DNA of 62,000 bases from Phoronis australis (Eukaryota; Phoronida; Phoronidae), in contig NMRA01000067.1 of NCBI GenBank assembly GCA_002633005.1, positions 799,812-861,811 of the forward strand, read 5' to 3'. Numbering within the stretch: the stretch's first letter is position 1; each line of letters starts with the position of its first letter. The notes below the pieces were generated by a model. It worked only from the letters and a program-made list of their open reading frames with translations. It had not been told where the DNA came from and ran no database searches. Positions 1-11,698 of this stretch are shown in pieces. The translations under genes were made by a program, and so were the position numbers.

Positions 1-498
1 TCAGATAGTTGTACTTTTTGTAATTCTCATTCTGAAGACCTTTTTCACTTGTATTGGTCTTGTTTACGTGTCCAAAGTTTTTGGAAAACTGTTGAAAACT
101 GGATAAAAAACCTCTGCGGAATTGATATGAAACTTGATCATTTTGATGTAATTTTTGGCTCCTTTAATGGACCAAAAATCATAAATCTACTTTTATGTTT
201 AGGCAAGTACCACATACACAAGCAAAGACTTCTGAATGTAGAACCATGTTTTGCACTTTTTACACATTTTGTTTTTGATTACTACAAAGTAGAAAAGGTT
301 ATGTACTATAACCAGTGCAGGTATCTTGACTTCGAGGAACGATGGGCCCCTCTAGAACCTTTATTTTAATTTATACTACATACAACCAATGGCCCCCCTG
401 TGTATGAATGTGAGCGTGACTGTGTGCGTGAATGTTTATACTGTTTGGCTTTATTGTATTTGCATTACGATAACAATAAAACTTTTTGACAAAAAAAT
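1..498 (+). mobile_element. L1/Tx1-type non-LTR retrotransposon, 3' end (copy 1, cut by window edge)
   Basis: The reading frame across 1-369 is the extreme C terminus of an L1/Tx1-like ORF2. It has the Cys/His knuckle typical of that clade (CTFC, then HLYWSC), followed by a W-rich segment and the end motif ERWAPL. After the stop come about 100 bases of 3' UTR and an A-rich tail (AATAAAAC, then a run of A at 491-497). The frame is open from base 1 to the stop at 367-369, so the 5' part lies outside the window. Copy 2 downstream is nearly identical. This is a dead or 5'-truncated insertion, not a host gene. Confidence 0.8.
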
Positions 499-691
499 AG
501 TTTTACATCTTATTCTGTTACCGCCTTCTTGGTGTGAATCAATGTGTTCACCAATTTAACTCACCTTTGGAAATTTAAAAGTTAATATTTGCTGTTCGAA
601 GCGTCTCTGAAGCTACTGTTTTTTATCTTCATTGTTTTTGTTTAATATTTCCTTAGTTTGTTGTTAATATTTCTAGCCAAGTTGATATTCA

Positions 692-1222
692 GTGTCATTT
701 CTTANTACGTTTTTGAGTAAGATTGGTGTTAGAAATTCAGATAGTTGTACTTTTTGTAATTGTCATTCTGAAGACCTTTTTCACTTGTATTGGTCTTGTT
801 TACGTGTCCAAAGTTTTTGGAAAACTGTTGAAAACTGGATGAAGAACCTCTGCGGAATTGATATGAAACTTGATCATTTTGACGTAATTTTTGGCTCCTT
901 TAATGGACCAAAAATCATAAATCTACGTTTATGTTTAGGCAAGTACCACATACACAAGCAAAGACTTCAGAATGTAGAACCGTGTTTTGCACTTTTTAAA
1001 CATTTTGTTTTTGATTACTACAAAGTAGAAAAGGTTATGTACTATAACCAGTGCAGGTATCTCGACTTCGAGGAACGATGGGCCCCTCTAGCACCTTTAT
1101 TTTAATTTATACTAGATACAACCAATGGCCCCCCTGTGTATGAATGTGAGCGTGACTGTGTGCGTGAATGTTTATACTGTTTGTATTTGCATTACGATAA
1201 CAATAAAATGTTTGCCAAAAAA
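692..1222 (+). mobile_element. L1/Tx1-type non-LTR retrotransposon, 3' end (copy 2)
   Basis: Second copy of the same ORF2 C terminus, in direct orientation with copy 1 and differing by only a few substitutions. The frame 692-1105 encodes the knuckle CTFC...HLYWSC and ends in APLF. It is followed by the same 3' UTR and an A-rich tail near 1205-1222. A single N at 705 lies close to where the similarity begins. Two near-identical 3' ends this close may be two insertions, a local duplication, or two alleles placed in tandem by the assembler. The sequence does not decide between these. Confidence 0.75.
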
Positions 1223-1427
1223 AAACTTTCACCAGTCAACACAATGGACTGTCAAGCTTTGTAGAAAATGCTTCATCCAGTGTGAGATCCAGATATATTT
1301 CTTGGTTTTAGCAGTCCAGGGGAATGGTACAGTAAATGCACTACTGTGATTGATGTTGGAAAACAACACATGCATATCACTACGTGAGTCTACGACACTG
1401 CCACAGGTAAATGACATAATTATTCCT

Positions 1428-1797
1428 GCTTCTAATTTACCGTCTCAAATATTTTGTGAGCGATCATCCTCATGTTATGATATGAAGTTTTACCTGATAT
1501 TTACAGAATGAAAGGATGTATGCATGGGTGGAAGCATGTATTCTGCACTGTTCCAATAATCAAGTCAGCTAAGTTACGCACCCGTGTTGAGGGATGAGTA
1601 TCCCGACTTCATTTATTGGCTAAATGTGTCGTTACGGGGATATAGCAANGCTTCTAATTTACCGTCTCAAATATTTTGTGAGCGATCATCCTCATGTTAT
1701 GATGTGAAGTTTTACCTGATATTTACAGAATGAAAGGATGTATGCATGGGTGGAAGCATGTATTCTGCACTGTTCCAATAATCAAGTCAGCTAAGTT
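1428..1797. repeat. 148-bp direct duplication either side of a single N (likely assembly join)
   Basis: Positions 1428-1575 and 1650-1797 are the same 148 bases with one clear substitution. The N sits at 1649. The 73 bases between them (1576-1648) recur exactly at 2492-2564. The pattern fits two haplotypes laid end to end, one lacking the 694 bases at 1798-2491. Confidence 0.8.
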
Positions 1798-2491
1798 GGC
1801 TATCATTCTGTGACAATGCTTTTTTCATTGACTCACGAACTGCTACATGTATACTGACATGATATCAATCAATGCGGTCTGTTGTTGAGCGTTCCCTGCA
1901 GTCTTTTGCCTGGCATCTCTCATGCCGATACACAATTAAGCCATCTGTTGCTTGCGTTCAAAACTTTACAAAATGTTGTTTATATGACAGCTGTATTAAC
2001 TGAATGTGCCAAAAGCAAAGTTAATTTCCTGGAAGTTATTTTGGTTGACAATGTACTGCACATTGTCTCTAAAATTGAAGAATTTTACAGTGAAAAACGT
2101 CCCCCTTCTAAAAAAGCACGTCTCGTATACCTCAGTACCCCCGCCTAGGAAGAATCAGATTGCTGAGGTCATGATTTCTTTAACAGACTTTGTGAATACA
2201 AAATCTTTCCAGTGGTAATAGTATTTTATTACTATTTACTAATCTATCACATTTTTGTACGACTGCGTCTATAGTCATAATGACCTATTTACACCGACTT
2301 CTGAGTTTCTGAATTTTTAATTTTATAAAACTATGGCAAGAAGAGTGAAGCTATTTAAATAAGCATTCCCTTGAATTACAAAAACAAATTGACTGCACCC
2401 ATTTTGATAATCTCTAATGGTATGGAAGCTTAAAAAATGGTAAAAAATGCTTTGATTTGAATAAAAAAATAAGACTACCGCTAATTTCGTT
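1798..2491. other. Candidate 694-bp insertion/deletion segment
   Basis: This segment separates two blocks (ending 1797 and starting 2492) that are directly joined at 1575/1576. Both junctions share the triplet GTT. It holds an 88-codon frame at 1882-2148, lysine-rich near its end, that I do not recognise. No inverted ends or tail were seen, so its origin is unknown. Confidence 0.5.
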
Positions 2492-2564
2492 ACGCACCCG
2501 TGTTGAGGGATGAGTATCCCGACTTCATTTATTGGCTAAATGTGTCGTTACGGGGATATAGCAA

Positions 2565-3120
2565 GGGAAGAAAGCATTGAACCAACGTTTACAGTCCAGG
2601 ATTGTCACGCAACCCAGCAGTGTGTTGTAAACAGCGCGCCTGATGCTAAATAATATTTAAAAAATACTGTTTCTAAATGTCTTTCAAGAAATGTTGTGAA
2701 GAAGATGCATTGTTTATGAAATGCTATCACCAAAAAACTTCGAACAGAGAAAAATTGTTTGATCTAAAAGTGTGTTATGTTTGTAGAAACATTTTTCAAA
2801 TAAAAATTTTTAAAACTAACAACCTCATGTCTTTCTTTTGTCATTGGCAATCAGACTCACATCATTGTGATTTTTAGGCAGGGAATTTTAAATTCAAATT
2901 TGCCAACAGTTTAGCTGTTATTGCTGTACTTAATTTCGATATTAACCTTTATCTCTAAGTGAAAAGTAGATGTCTAGTTGTCTTGGTTATGATTGATGAA
3001 AACTTTGACAACATATCGTATCTCGAAAACAGCTAATCCGACTCAAACAAAACAGACACCATGCTATCAATGTTGTTCTCTAGACTGATTTTTAAACGAG
3101 CTTGTTTTTGAGGCCTTAAC
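2565..3120. other. No gene recognised
   Basis: AT-rich DNA. A 66-codon frame at 2677-2877 shows no domain and has no coding support. No repeat structure was noticed. Confidence 0.4.
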
Positions 3121-3282
3121 AGGGGCGGATCCAGGATTTTAAGTTAGAGGGGGCCAGGGCAGAGTATTAGCCAGGATTTTGCCCATCACACATTCACACC
3201 CCCCAAATGCCAAATGGAATCTGGGACAACTTCAGGGGGCCATGGTCCCCATGCCTTCCCCCCAATCAGCCATGAATGCACT
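3121..3282. repeat. GGCGGATC-ended MITE-like repeat
   Basis: It starts with GGGCGGATCCAGGATTTTAA and runs through G- and C-rich blocks to an AATCAGCCATGAATGC-like end, an imperfect inverted match to the start. The interior (ATTCACACCCCCCAAATG, CCAAATGGAATCTGG) recurs inverted at 12316-12445. Confidence 0.6.
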
Positions 3283-3648
3283 GTTTAACAACTTTTATGA
3301 AAATATCAATTTTCGAACATCTTAAAAGCTACATACTTAAAGTAAAAAAGATATTTTGGAAAATTGATTTTGAGATTTGTTCATGAATGTTTATGTGAAC
3401 TGAAATTTGGCCATGCTGATAATGCTTTAGCTTTCCTGAAATATTGTTTCTTTGCTAAATTTTAGTAAATAGAGAAAAGATGGTCATGTGAAGACCGATT
3501 TGTGCTAAGTAGAACATTATATACCAAATCTTTCTAGTTTCAGAAAATATATACCAATTCTGATTGCTCAGTCTGGAATTTTGCAACACCTGCTTTTTAT
3601 TCACTAGAAGTTATCACAATGCTTTTACCCTTTTAGTTAGTATGCATT

Positions 3649-4273
3649 TGTAACGGGGGCGGTATCTACGACAAAGGCGCCCCGATTTTACGAGCCCAGT
3701 GCGGACTGAGGGTGATATTGAAAACTTAAAGTTGGTGAATAATACATAGGTTTATTGTAAGAATATATAACTACAATATTCCACACTTACAAGCAATCCA
3801 GTTGTTCCATGATTTAGTATCGCAGCGTTGTGATTTACACAGTTCTGATGTCGATACACGGGCAAGCCAGTCGCTGATTAATAGTTGTGTGTGCAAGAAC
3901 GGGGCAATTTGGTTATTCAGATCCGAAAAGTGAGATGCAATCAAGCTCGGGAGGAGCCCGAGAATTGCTGGGGCTAAACTGTTGGCAACCAAGTTCGGGA
4001 GGAGCCCGAAAGCTGCACAAACAGTTGCAATTTGGAGTGAGTGAAGGTGTGTTTGCTTCTTGAACTCTGCGACTGGACTCCTCGTGTCTGACATAGACAA
4101 AGCTTAAGTACACAATTTCAACCAATCAGACACGATCTGAAGGGCAAGGCCCACAGCTCCTAGCTTCTGACCATATTTGGCCATGTCCAAAGGACTCAAC
4201 ATCATAGGAAAATTCCATACGTGATACACAGCTTGACCACTAGAGGGCGCATGTTCAGGGCACTCCTGTTACA
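3649..4273 (-). mobile_element. Solo LTR with 4-bp target duplication
   Basis: The segment begins TGTAACGGGG and ends CCTGTTACA, so the ends are inverted (TGTAAC/GTTACA) with the TG...CA hallmark of an LTR. The flanks repeat CATT (3645-3648 and 4274-4277), a plausible 4-bp target duplication. On the minus strand there is an AATAAA (plus-strand TTTATT at 3751-3756) near the 3' end, so the LTR probably reads right to left. It carries two copies of CGGGAGGAGCCCG (near 3949 and 3989) and a perfect CArG box CCATATTTGG at 4171-4180. No internal retroelement sequence adjoins it, hence solo. The family is not identified. Confidence 0.65.
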
Positions 4274-4299
4274 CATTGTTCAGCTATTGGCGATCTAAT

Positions 4300-4690
4300 T
4301 CACTGTGACCAAACAATAATTGTTTTAATCAATCACAAATTCCTCCGATTCTTTGACACAAGTTACGTAAAGGAGAAAGTGAGTGTTTATAAGGCCAATA
4401 ATTACAAAAATTCTTTACACTGAAAAAAAGTTCACCTGATTGCCCATTCCAAATATATGTTCAATTCCAAGTTCACGCATACGCGACCTTGAGATTAAGC
4501 AGGATTTCAAGTTCACGCACAGCAGTTCCACAATAATAGCAACAGTTGTGAATGACCTCTTGACCTGAGAAAATAGTAGGCCTATCCTGAAAGTCAGTTA
4601 GCTTCTGCTGAGCTGGACAATAGGCCATACACGGTGCACGTGTCCGCTCTCGAAGACGCTAACCCTCTCTACGGTCTCTGAGGATCGTTT
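4300..4690 (+). repeat. Dispersed repeat family R1, diverged copy
   Basis: Shares ordered blocks with 12780-13033 and 23385-23620: AATCACAAATTCCTCCGATT, GGCCAATAATTACAAAAATT, TTCACGCATACGCGA and AGATTAAGCAG. A block near 4648 (AGACGCTAAC ... ACGGTCTCTG) matches the R1 sequence flanking the P-like element at 13034. The family is unclassified. It lies upstream of the CR1-like endonuclease in two cases and may be part of that composite. Confidence 0.6.
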
Positions 4691-6067
4691 TCCACTGTTC
4701 AAGTCACGGGGGTTTGTTTTCACCACGTGACGATGGAAAAATGTCGGGACGTCCCCCGTCTACCTTTGTACCCTAGACCACTGAGTATAAAGGGCTATAC
4801 TTATTGTTCCATAAAGGCAAACCAACTTTATATACATTAATTGAAGTCCCACCTATCTTTCAAGTTTAGACTTTTAGCGTAACAACTCTGGCTTACCCAT
4901 AGTCAAAGGTCACCGAGTCAACCTGATTTAATCATAGACTATAGATACTAATATCTATGATATAACGACTCGCTCTGAGTCTCGAACTGACTCGGTGCAG
5001 AAAAGTCCTCGGCTTCCAGTCCAACTCGTTTGGCCGAGAGCTCCAGCTGCCCCACATGGGCCTTATGATAAGGTCTGCCAATTAACAGTCAGTCGACACA
5101 ATGTGGACGTCTATATAGCATAGGAAAGATGTTCTAAAAAGCTCCCGTGATTTAACTTGTATAGTGAAGCGTCAGGCTGAGGTGACTGACGAGTGAGTTC
5201 CGTAACTGAATCATTGACAGCTGCTCTTCGCACATTCGGGTTAACATGTTGATCAAATTGATTTACGCCGTCCTTCTGCTCCAACAGTGTCTCGACCATT
5301 GGGAACCGAAAACAGAAACGACAAATGTTTCCGACTTTCATTTGAAGAACGTCCGCACGGTCCCCGTTACACGAATAGCCTGATGATTTCTACACGTACC
5401 CACTCTTTTCTAGGAAAGTCATATCGAGGTTCATAATTATACACTTCAGGTCAGAAGTGGCGTTGATAAATCGATCAGGCTGGGGGAATCTGTATTGCCA
5501 ATATCCTGGGCATGGTATCATATATGTTGCGATCTAGGGTACGTTTTTTTATTTCGGAGAAATGTAATTTGCATTTTTGGAGATAGAATATGAACAGTCC
5601 CCGGCCTGCGTTTTGTGTAGTTTCTCCCTTGGAAGCGGTATTGCCTGATCGTTAAGAGCCTCACTGGGGCTGACAATATTGAACCCGATCACAAAATTTC
5701 CCGTTTAGAAATAGTTTTCCATCAGGTGTGTCAAATTCAATAATCGTGTTTGTGGGAGATTTTTTTCAGAAAGTTACAATGACTATACATTGAGATCCGG
5801 TCTCGGTCCCTAACTTGAGCTAATTGATGCTTAAAGTGTAAAATAAAAATAAGTGTAACTTCAGTGAAACTGTGCTCTATCGGCGCGGTACTATACATAT
5901 CAAAGTGTACGAAATCCAGTAGAAAACTTATCGGATTCATTTTAGCAAGCCAGTACGCAATGATCGAGGGTAAAGGCATTTGCAAGCAGCAACCGGCGTC
6001 TTTCGGCGTTCTAAGAAAGCAATCTGCACTGTTCGTCTGTATCGCGAAGGAATCATACGTTTCCTTT
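4691..6067. other. No gene recognised
   Basis: Only short frames, such as 5111-5341 on the minus strand (76 codons), with no domain and no splice-site support. No repeat structure was identified. Confidence 0.4.
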
Positions 6068-6120
6068 CTGGGGCGGATCCAGGACTTTGCGATGGGGGGA
6101 GGGGGGGGGGGCAGGGCACA
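6068..6120 (+). repeat. GGCGGATC-type repeat terminus
   Basis: TGGGGCGGATCCAGGACTTT is followed by a long G run, the same start as the MITE-like repeats at 3121, 37842 and 52566. The other end was not found. Confidence 0.45.
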
Positions 6121-7444
6121 GGAAGCCTACCATTTCTCAATGATTAAGCACAACTTCATCTAAGTGATTCTAAAAGTGACTCCAGTTATTCCCATTCATA
6201 TCTAAGCAATTGCTTACTTGATAAAATAAATTTCTTTTCTATTGTTGACAATTGAAAATTGTAATTTTTAAAATGGCCACTCGTAACGCTAAAAATGCAT
6301 GAAATTCATAGACAAAAACATGCATAAATTTCTCAAATATTATCCGATTTTGATGATTCATTTTTTAAGTTGCACAACTAAATAACTCTTTGCATATGAG
6401 ATTCAGTTGGCATTTGGTAAGTGACCAAACAAAAATTATTTGAGACCGTAACACAGTCAACTCTCAAATATGGACCTTGATTGTGATTTAGCCGTGTATC
6501 AGAGGGTAGTTAACGGTAGATCTGCCACAGTGAGAAATTTGAGTGCAGAGTAGTGCGATTTTCAATAGCATCTTTCAGATTGCATTGATCGCTTTAGGAC
6601 CGTTAAAATGCGCCATCACAGAGCAAGTTTAATAGCTATCTCGCGGCTAGAAAAATCTAGCCCAATTCACGTGTTCTCATTTAAAATACATGACAGTATC
6701 TCGCGTAATCTCACGAAGTCTCAAGTTGCTTTTCATCGAGGTACTAGCGTAGTTTTTAACGTTACTAATGCCTGATGACGAACAATTGCATGCACGCACC
6801 CAGCCTAAAAATGGGGGGCTCGAATTTTTTGAGAATGTATACTTTTTACTTTTTGTTTCTCTGAGGCGGACCTTTTTGCCAAATGGGGGGGGGGGTGCTC
6901 ATTCGAACACGGCAAGTGAGCGTAGACAGTCCACACCGCAAAATTTACAAAAATGGGACCACCTGGCTAGGGCCCCAAAGAGTAAATTCAGAACTGGTAT
7001 AATTGTTTCGCAGTGTCTTTCTTTTTTTCGACTGCCCGGCACCTCTGAAAATGAGTGGAAATTGGGGACGCTCGCCCCTGCCCCCTCTCACTTCTCCTTT
7101 GCTGTTTTCTAGCGGTGATGCAATATGGCGTGAAAAGGCTTCTTCACGTGTCTGTGTTGCTAATGCATTGCCAGGACTATTTGAAAAGTTTGCTGAATAC
7201 ATCTGTATTAGCATCAGTCCGTTCGAGGAAGCACGTCCGTCTTAACCACAGTGGGCTCGGTACCGGATTTATCATTGAGCAAATTATCGGCGAGATCGCA
7301 CAAAACAGGCCAGGGCCTCGCCTTGCAATCACAAGATCCCATACAACTTCATCGCAATGTTCACAACACGTATGGCGTTGTTTTGCATTTAAATAAAAAA
7401 CAGTTCGAAAGTTTTACATATTTGGAAAACAAGAAAATTAACAA
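6121..7444. other. No gene; one diverged MITE-like patch
   Basis: Mostly unassigned DNA with G runs at 6102-6112 and 6886-6895. The part 6645-6768 (CACGTGTTCTCATTTAAAAT, TCTCGCGTAATCTC, GAGGTACTAGCGTA) is a diverged relative of the MITE at 23626-23775. The overlapping frames at 6945-7448 show no domain. Confidence 0.4.
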
Positions 7445-7690
7445 TTAAGGGAAGAATTTTCATAGCTAAAACTTTTGCACTATCCAAATTGATTCACTTC
7501 ATATCTGTCCTTGGATTGACAAGGGATTTGTGTAAACGAATCGACAAAATTTTTAATGATTTTATTTGGGCAGAAAAACCACCAAAAATAAAGAAAACGC
7601 GTTGCAATGGCCTCTCATGAAGATGGTGGTTTAAAGTCCTTGTTGCAAACGGCCCATGTGGTTCTAGTATCCGAAAATACTTACTACATA
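7445..7690 (+). pseudogene. L1/Tx1-type reverse transcriptase C-terminal fragment
   Basis: In frame from about 7448 the translation reads KGRIFIAKTFALSKLIHF and continues with RIDKIFNDFIWAEKPPKIKK. This is the conserved stretch downstream of the RT catalytic core in L1/Tx1 ORF2 (the IDKxxxxFIW signature). A stop follows at about 7616. The next conserved bit (EDGGLKSLL) continues in another frame, so the copy is frameshifted and dead. It may derive from the same family whose 3' ends lie at 1-1222. Confidence 0.75.
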
Positions 7691-8672
7691 AAATCTTATT
7701 TTCGACACCCTTTCTTTACATTCTTTTCGCCTTTCTTGCCAAAAGCGATTTTTCAACCGTATTTGACCCTTTTCTCTGAGCGTATGATTACCGGTTGTCA
7801 TCGGTTATTTCCGTACCCACATTTCCGGCTCATCAGTTCAGGAACTTGTCCTGAACGCCGCCATTTTTTCCTTGTAACTGAATGTGCTATGGCTTGCTCG
7901 AAAAGTCTTCATTATTTTGTTTTATTAGTAATATATCGTGATTCGTTTGCATATGTAGTGTATTTATAGTTTGTAGTTAGTGGTCGTTGATTTTTTTTGG
8001 AATGTTACGCGTACTTAGTATGTTAAAATAGCATTGGTGTTTAGTTCCTTACGTAGGCCGGTCGAACCTAGGAACCAATATGGGTCGAACCAATTTTTTT
8101 CAGTTTTATTTTTTTCCTCGTTTTGAAAAAGTACTTTGCTATCATCGGAAAGGTAGTACATTCTACTCAGTAAAAATCGAAAAAGTATCAAAATCGGGGC
8201 AAGCACTGTAAAGTTATTGCAAGTTTTGTGGCGAAATTTGGGTCACTTTGTTTGGATCGCGTCGGCCATATTGGAGGACAGCGGGATGAGTTACGAGTTT
8301 AAAACTTTGTGTAAATTGTTTTCGCCAACAAATTACGGTGAAATTTAGTTAGACATATCTTTACTTACTATTCTGCACGATTTAGCAGTGTTCACCAAAT
8401 TTCAGCCTCGCAGTTGTTACTCATTAAGTGATAAATGTGCTCACAATTCCCGTTGGACTTCGTCTCATTTCTGGCGGCACCTACAATGTCGACTTTTGCT
8501 GAACTGAAAGGCATGTTCAATCGGCTACTTTGTAATTTGTGAAGATTTAACGTTGATACATTTTGACAAACGTTGCTACAAAAAAGAAACTTTGTTCAAT
8601 TTTCGTGTTTTTTGTGTTTGTGGCCAGCGACCAGTTAGGCCTAAGGGTAGTCTTGGCGCAAAGCTGCCTCCC
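7691..8672. other. No gene recognised
   Basis: AT-rich sequence; the 120-codon frame at 7607-7969 starts inside the retroelement fragment and has no recognisable domain past it. Confidence 0.4.
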
Positions 8673-8811
8673 GTTCAGTAACGCTAGGACCTCGCTAAAA
8701 AGCAAGACTTCGCGAGAATACGTGAGATTTCGCAGTGTATTTTGAATAAGAACACGTGACTTTGACTAGGTTTTAGCAAGGTCCTAGCGTAGGTCCTAGC
8801 GTCTACTGAAC
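8673..8811. repeat. MITE with GTTCAGTA/TACTGAAC ends (copy 1)
   Basis: About 139 bp bounded by inverted ends: GTTCAGTAACGCTAGGACC at the left, GGTCCTAGCGTCTACTGAAC at the right. The interior (TTCGCGAGAATACGTGAGAT, ACACGTGACTTTGACTAG) matches the element at 23626-23775 in inverted orientation. It is non-autonomous with no coding capacity. Confidence 0.75.
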
Positions 8812-11599
8812 GCACGCCTGTATAGGCCTACTAACAAGCTGCATTTTGACAATAGTCTTCACTGGTTGCTGGTGACTGAGGCTAACTAAGGTCTGCCGCG
8901 GCAGTGTTACACAGGACTAACCAGCCCGTAATTTCATGCAAGTATCTGAAACTACCCTTGAATATATGCAGCATTTATCATTTGACCATTTTACTTCGAC
9001 AAAACAGCTTGCAACCGCATGCATTTACCGTTCGCCAGTGTCTGGTCTCGATCCGCACCGGGTCCGATAGGCTGCGGTCCCGAGTCTGGCAAAATAATTT
9101 CTGTCAAAATTTATTCGCCACATTTCTTCAGCAAATTCGATAAAATTGTCCGTAGTTTGATTTTATCAAAATTAAGGCGCGCTGTCGATTTTTTTATCCC
9201 CGTTTGCTGGCTGGTAACAGTACAGGCACTGCTCGAGTCGCACTGACGGCGTTTTCTCGGCCTGGGTTCCTGAATGAATTGTACTTCCGGGTTCGCGGCA
9301 AGTTCAAAATGTCGGTGTTTCTTCGGGTGCGAATCGTGAGTGGCGCGTTCATTTAAACTGTTTTCGAGTACGGATCGTGTATTAGTTATGGGGTAGGTAC
9401 TTCTTGGATCCTTATAACATCTTCTAACCATGTAATAAGGGTTAACAACGCGTGAGACAAGGACTTTAAAAGTCCCTGATATGACCCTTATAAAGGAAGG
9501 CCTTTTAGTCAACTTCACTCTTGCTGAATGCGGAAGTTGGAAGTTTTATCCGCAACATGTCCTCAAGAGTTATGGTGAATTGTTGAATTCCCCCTTGAAA
9601 TTTGACAAAACAACTTAATTAAAACAGTCACAAACCCGCCTTCTGTCACAAAAATTATAACTTGAACCATTATAAAATTGGTCTCAATTGCTCGTTAATC
9701 AATTTGGATTTCTGAGCCGTATGGTGTTCCGAAGTTGGCCAACTTTTGACATTTTTAAGGCCTAACCCTATAAACTGAATCCATCCCAATGCTGTGAGTT
9801 TCGATTTCGATTTTCTTTTCAAACAGAACAGCGTTTCTTATGAATGACCTCTGTAATCAACGAGTCCACGGCTTCAGTATAATTCACAAGTCTCGGTTTC
9901 AGTATTCGTCAGTGTAAAGGAACGTACACATGGTACTGAATAATACGAAACTGATATTTCGGGTATTTCCGAAATAATTTCCAAATGTATCGTTGAAGAG
10001 ACCACTCGCCGGCAATGATTACAGAAGACCACGTTGTGTGAACATGGTATTATTTCGCAATTCCGTAAAAGACGAAATTGTTTGGCACGTCAATTTATAA
10101 TAATTCAGGTGAGCTCGCTGCGATGTACATGTATTTAACAAACACCTCGTAAATTATGACAATGATTGTTGGCAGGTCATTTACTCATAACACGTGGCTT
10201 CCATACCCAAATTTAGTGTACATGTATACCCTGTGTTGTTGTTTTTTTGTTTTTCTCTCCTAATTCAAGTTACAAGAATTTAAGAAAATCGACATAATCC
10301 TTGATAGATCACATGCGTTCAGTAGAATATTTTTTCGTCGACCATTTGTCTTTGGGATTAGTGCACTACTGTGCGAGACGTTGGTTTTAAGAAAATTACA
10401 AGTGAAAATACGAAAGTCACAAAATGACAGATTCAAAGCAACCAGAGCAGGATCCCGGCTTAAAGTTAATACAGGACCCTAAACACTGATCCAATATTGG
10501 CCTCTCAGAAATGGTTGGCCGGATTCACGTGAACCTTAATTTATTACATGTGTATTCACTGTTCGCCAAAACGCTGTAAAAATTGTTTTTAAAATGCTCC
10601 ACTTTTCTATGAGGAGCTACCAAGTAATCAGACTTTGATGATTTTTATGAAAAAATCAAAAGTTGCATAAAATGAACTACAAAACGATAATTTAGAAAAC
10701 ATGGATCTCATATTATACATTTATAGTCAACGAGACGTGTTACTGGTAACGTTGTTTCCCTATTATTGTCGGTATCTTTCTTTTTCATTTGCTAAATTTT
10801 ACTAAAAAGACATGGCCACCTGACCCAATTGGTTGCAGATTGGTAATAAATCAAAAACTAAAACTTACGCAACCTTCCTATATTTACTTTTAATGAATTA
10901 ACATCTATAGTTTCGTAGATATTTTACTAAGTATACAGACTTGTCTATTAGATCTCACATAACCTTAACGTCTTCCGTGAACGGATTTTTATTGGCTTTA
11001 GATGTATTAGACTATCCAGATAGTGTCGGCAACAGTTTAGCAATACACAGAAAACTTGATTTAATCATTCTGCTGACACGTTATATCATCAGTGGAGTGC
11101 CGTGTCGCTCCATATTGCGTCACCACGCACTGAGAACGAAGAAAGAAAAACTGAAAGTAGTTGTCTTTACATCAGATACCCTAAGGATGCACGCGGTGAC
11201 TGATTACTCCACCTTATCGAGGTAGGATAACTTGTTCTAGGGTAACTCGGGTCACTTCTAATCGCCGTGTGACCACAAAACTGCCTTAAAAAATTGTCAC
11301 TGTCTCAGGCACTCAATTTTCCAAGTTCCCTGAGCGTTTGGAACAATTTTGATCGACAAAACTTAAAAGGATACCAAACCCTGTTTTATTAAAACACCAT
11401 CTTCAGAAAAAAAACATTGGCCACCTTGCTAGGTCCAACAACAAGTAATGATACACAGACAGTCAGTTACAGGGGAGTAACAGTAGATCGTTTGCTGTTT
11501 CTGCTTGGTTCATTATATCAAAGTCATTGAAAGAGCATTCCTCATAACAATGATTGGAGCTCAGTCTGCAGAAGAATATTAATATGTGAACTTCTTTCA
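8812..11599. other. No gene supported
   Basis: The longest frame (9111-9518, minus, 135 codons) is basic and serine-rich without a recognisable domain. 9180-9420 is locally GC- and CpG-richer, but no promoter or exon can be argued. A 94-codon frame at 10941-11225 is equally anonymous. Confidence 0.35.
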
Positions 11600-11698
11600 A
11601 AATTTACGTTCCCTGGTCCGGGTTTTCAAATGGCGAACAGTTTCGCCTATATAACTGGAGCCACATCGAACACAGATAAATTTGTACACAACCCTGGA
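11600..11698 (-). pseudogene. Penelope-like GIY-YIG endonuclease fragment
   Basis: The minus-strand translation reads RVVYKFICVRCGSSYIGET and then VRHLKTRTRERKF. This is the start of a GIY-YIG nuclease as found at the C terminus of Penelope-like elements: the Y-x-C-x2-C-G-S-x-Y-I-G-E-T pattern followed by an R-H-L-x-x-R helix. The adjoining sequence on both sides is out of frame or stopped, and no RT domain was found upstream, so it is a decayed fragment. A bacterial-type UvrC nuclease is unlikely, because the CxxCGSxYIG form is the Penelope type. Confidence 0.8.

Noticed and set aside
1882-2148. 88-codon frame as a host gene
   Set aside because: It lies inside the 694-bp indel segment, has no recognisable domain and no exon-border support; mentioned only as part of that segment.
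9111-9518. 135-codon minus-strand frame as a gene
   Set aside because: No domain, no splice or promoter support; a frame of this length is expected by chance in 62 kb.
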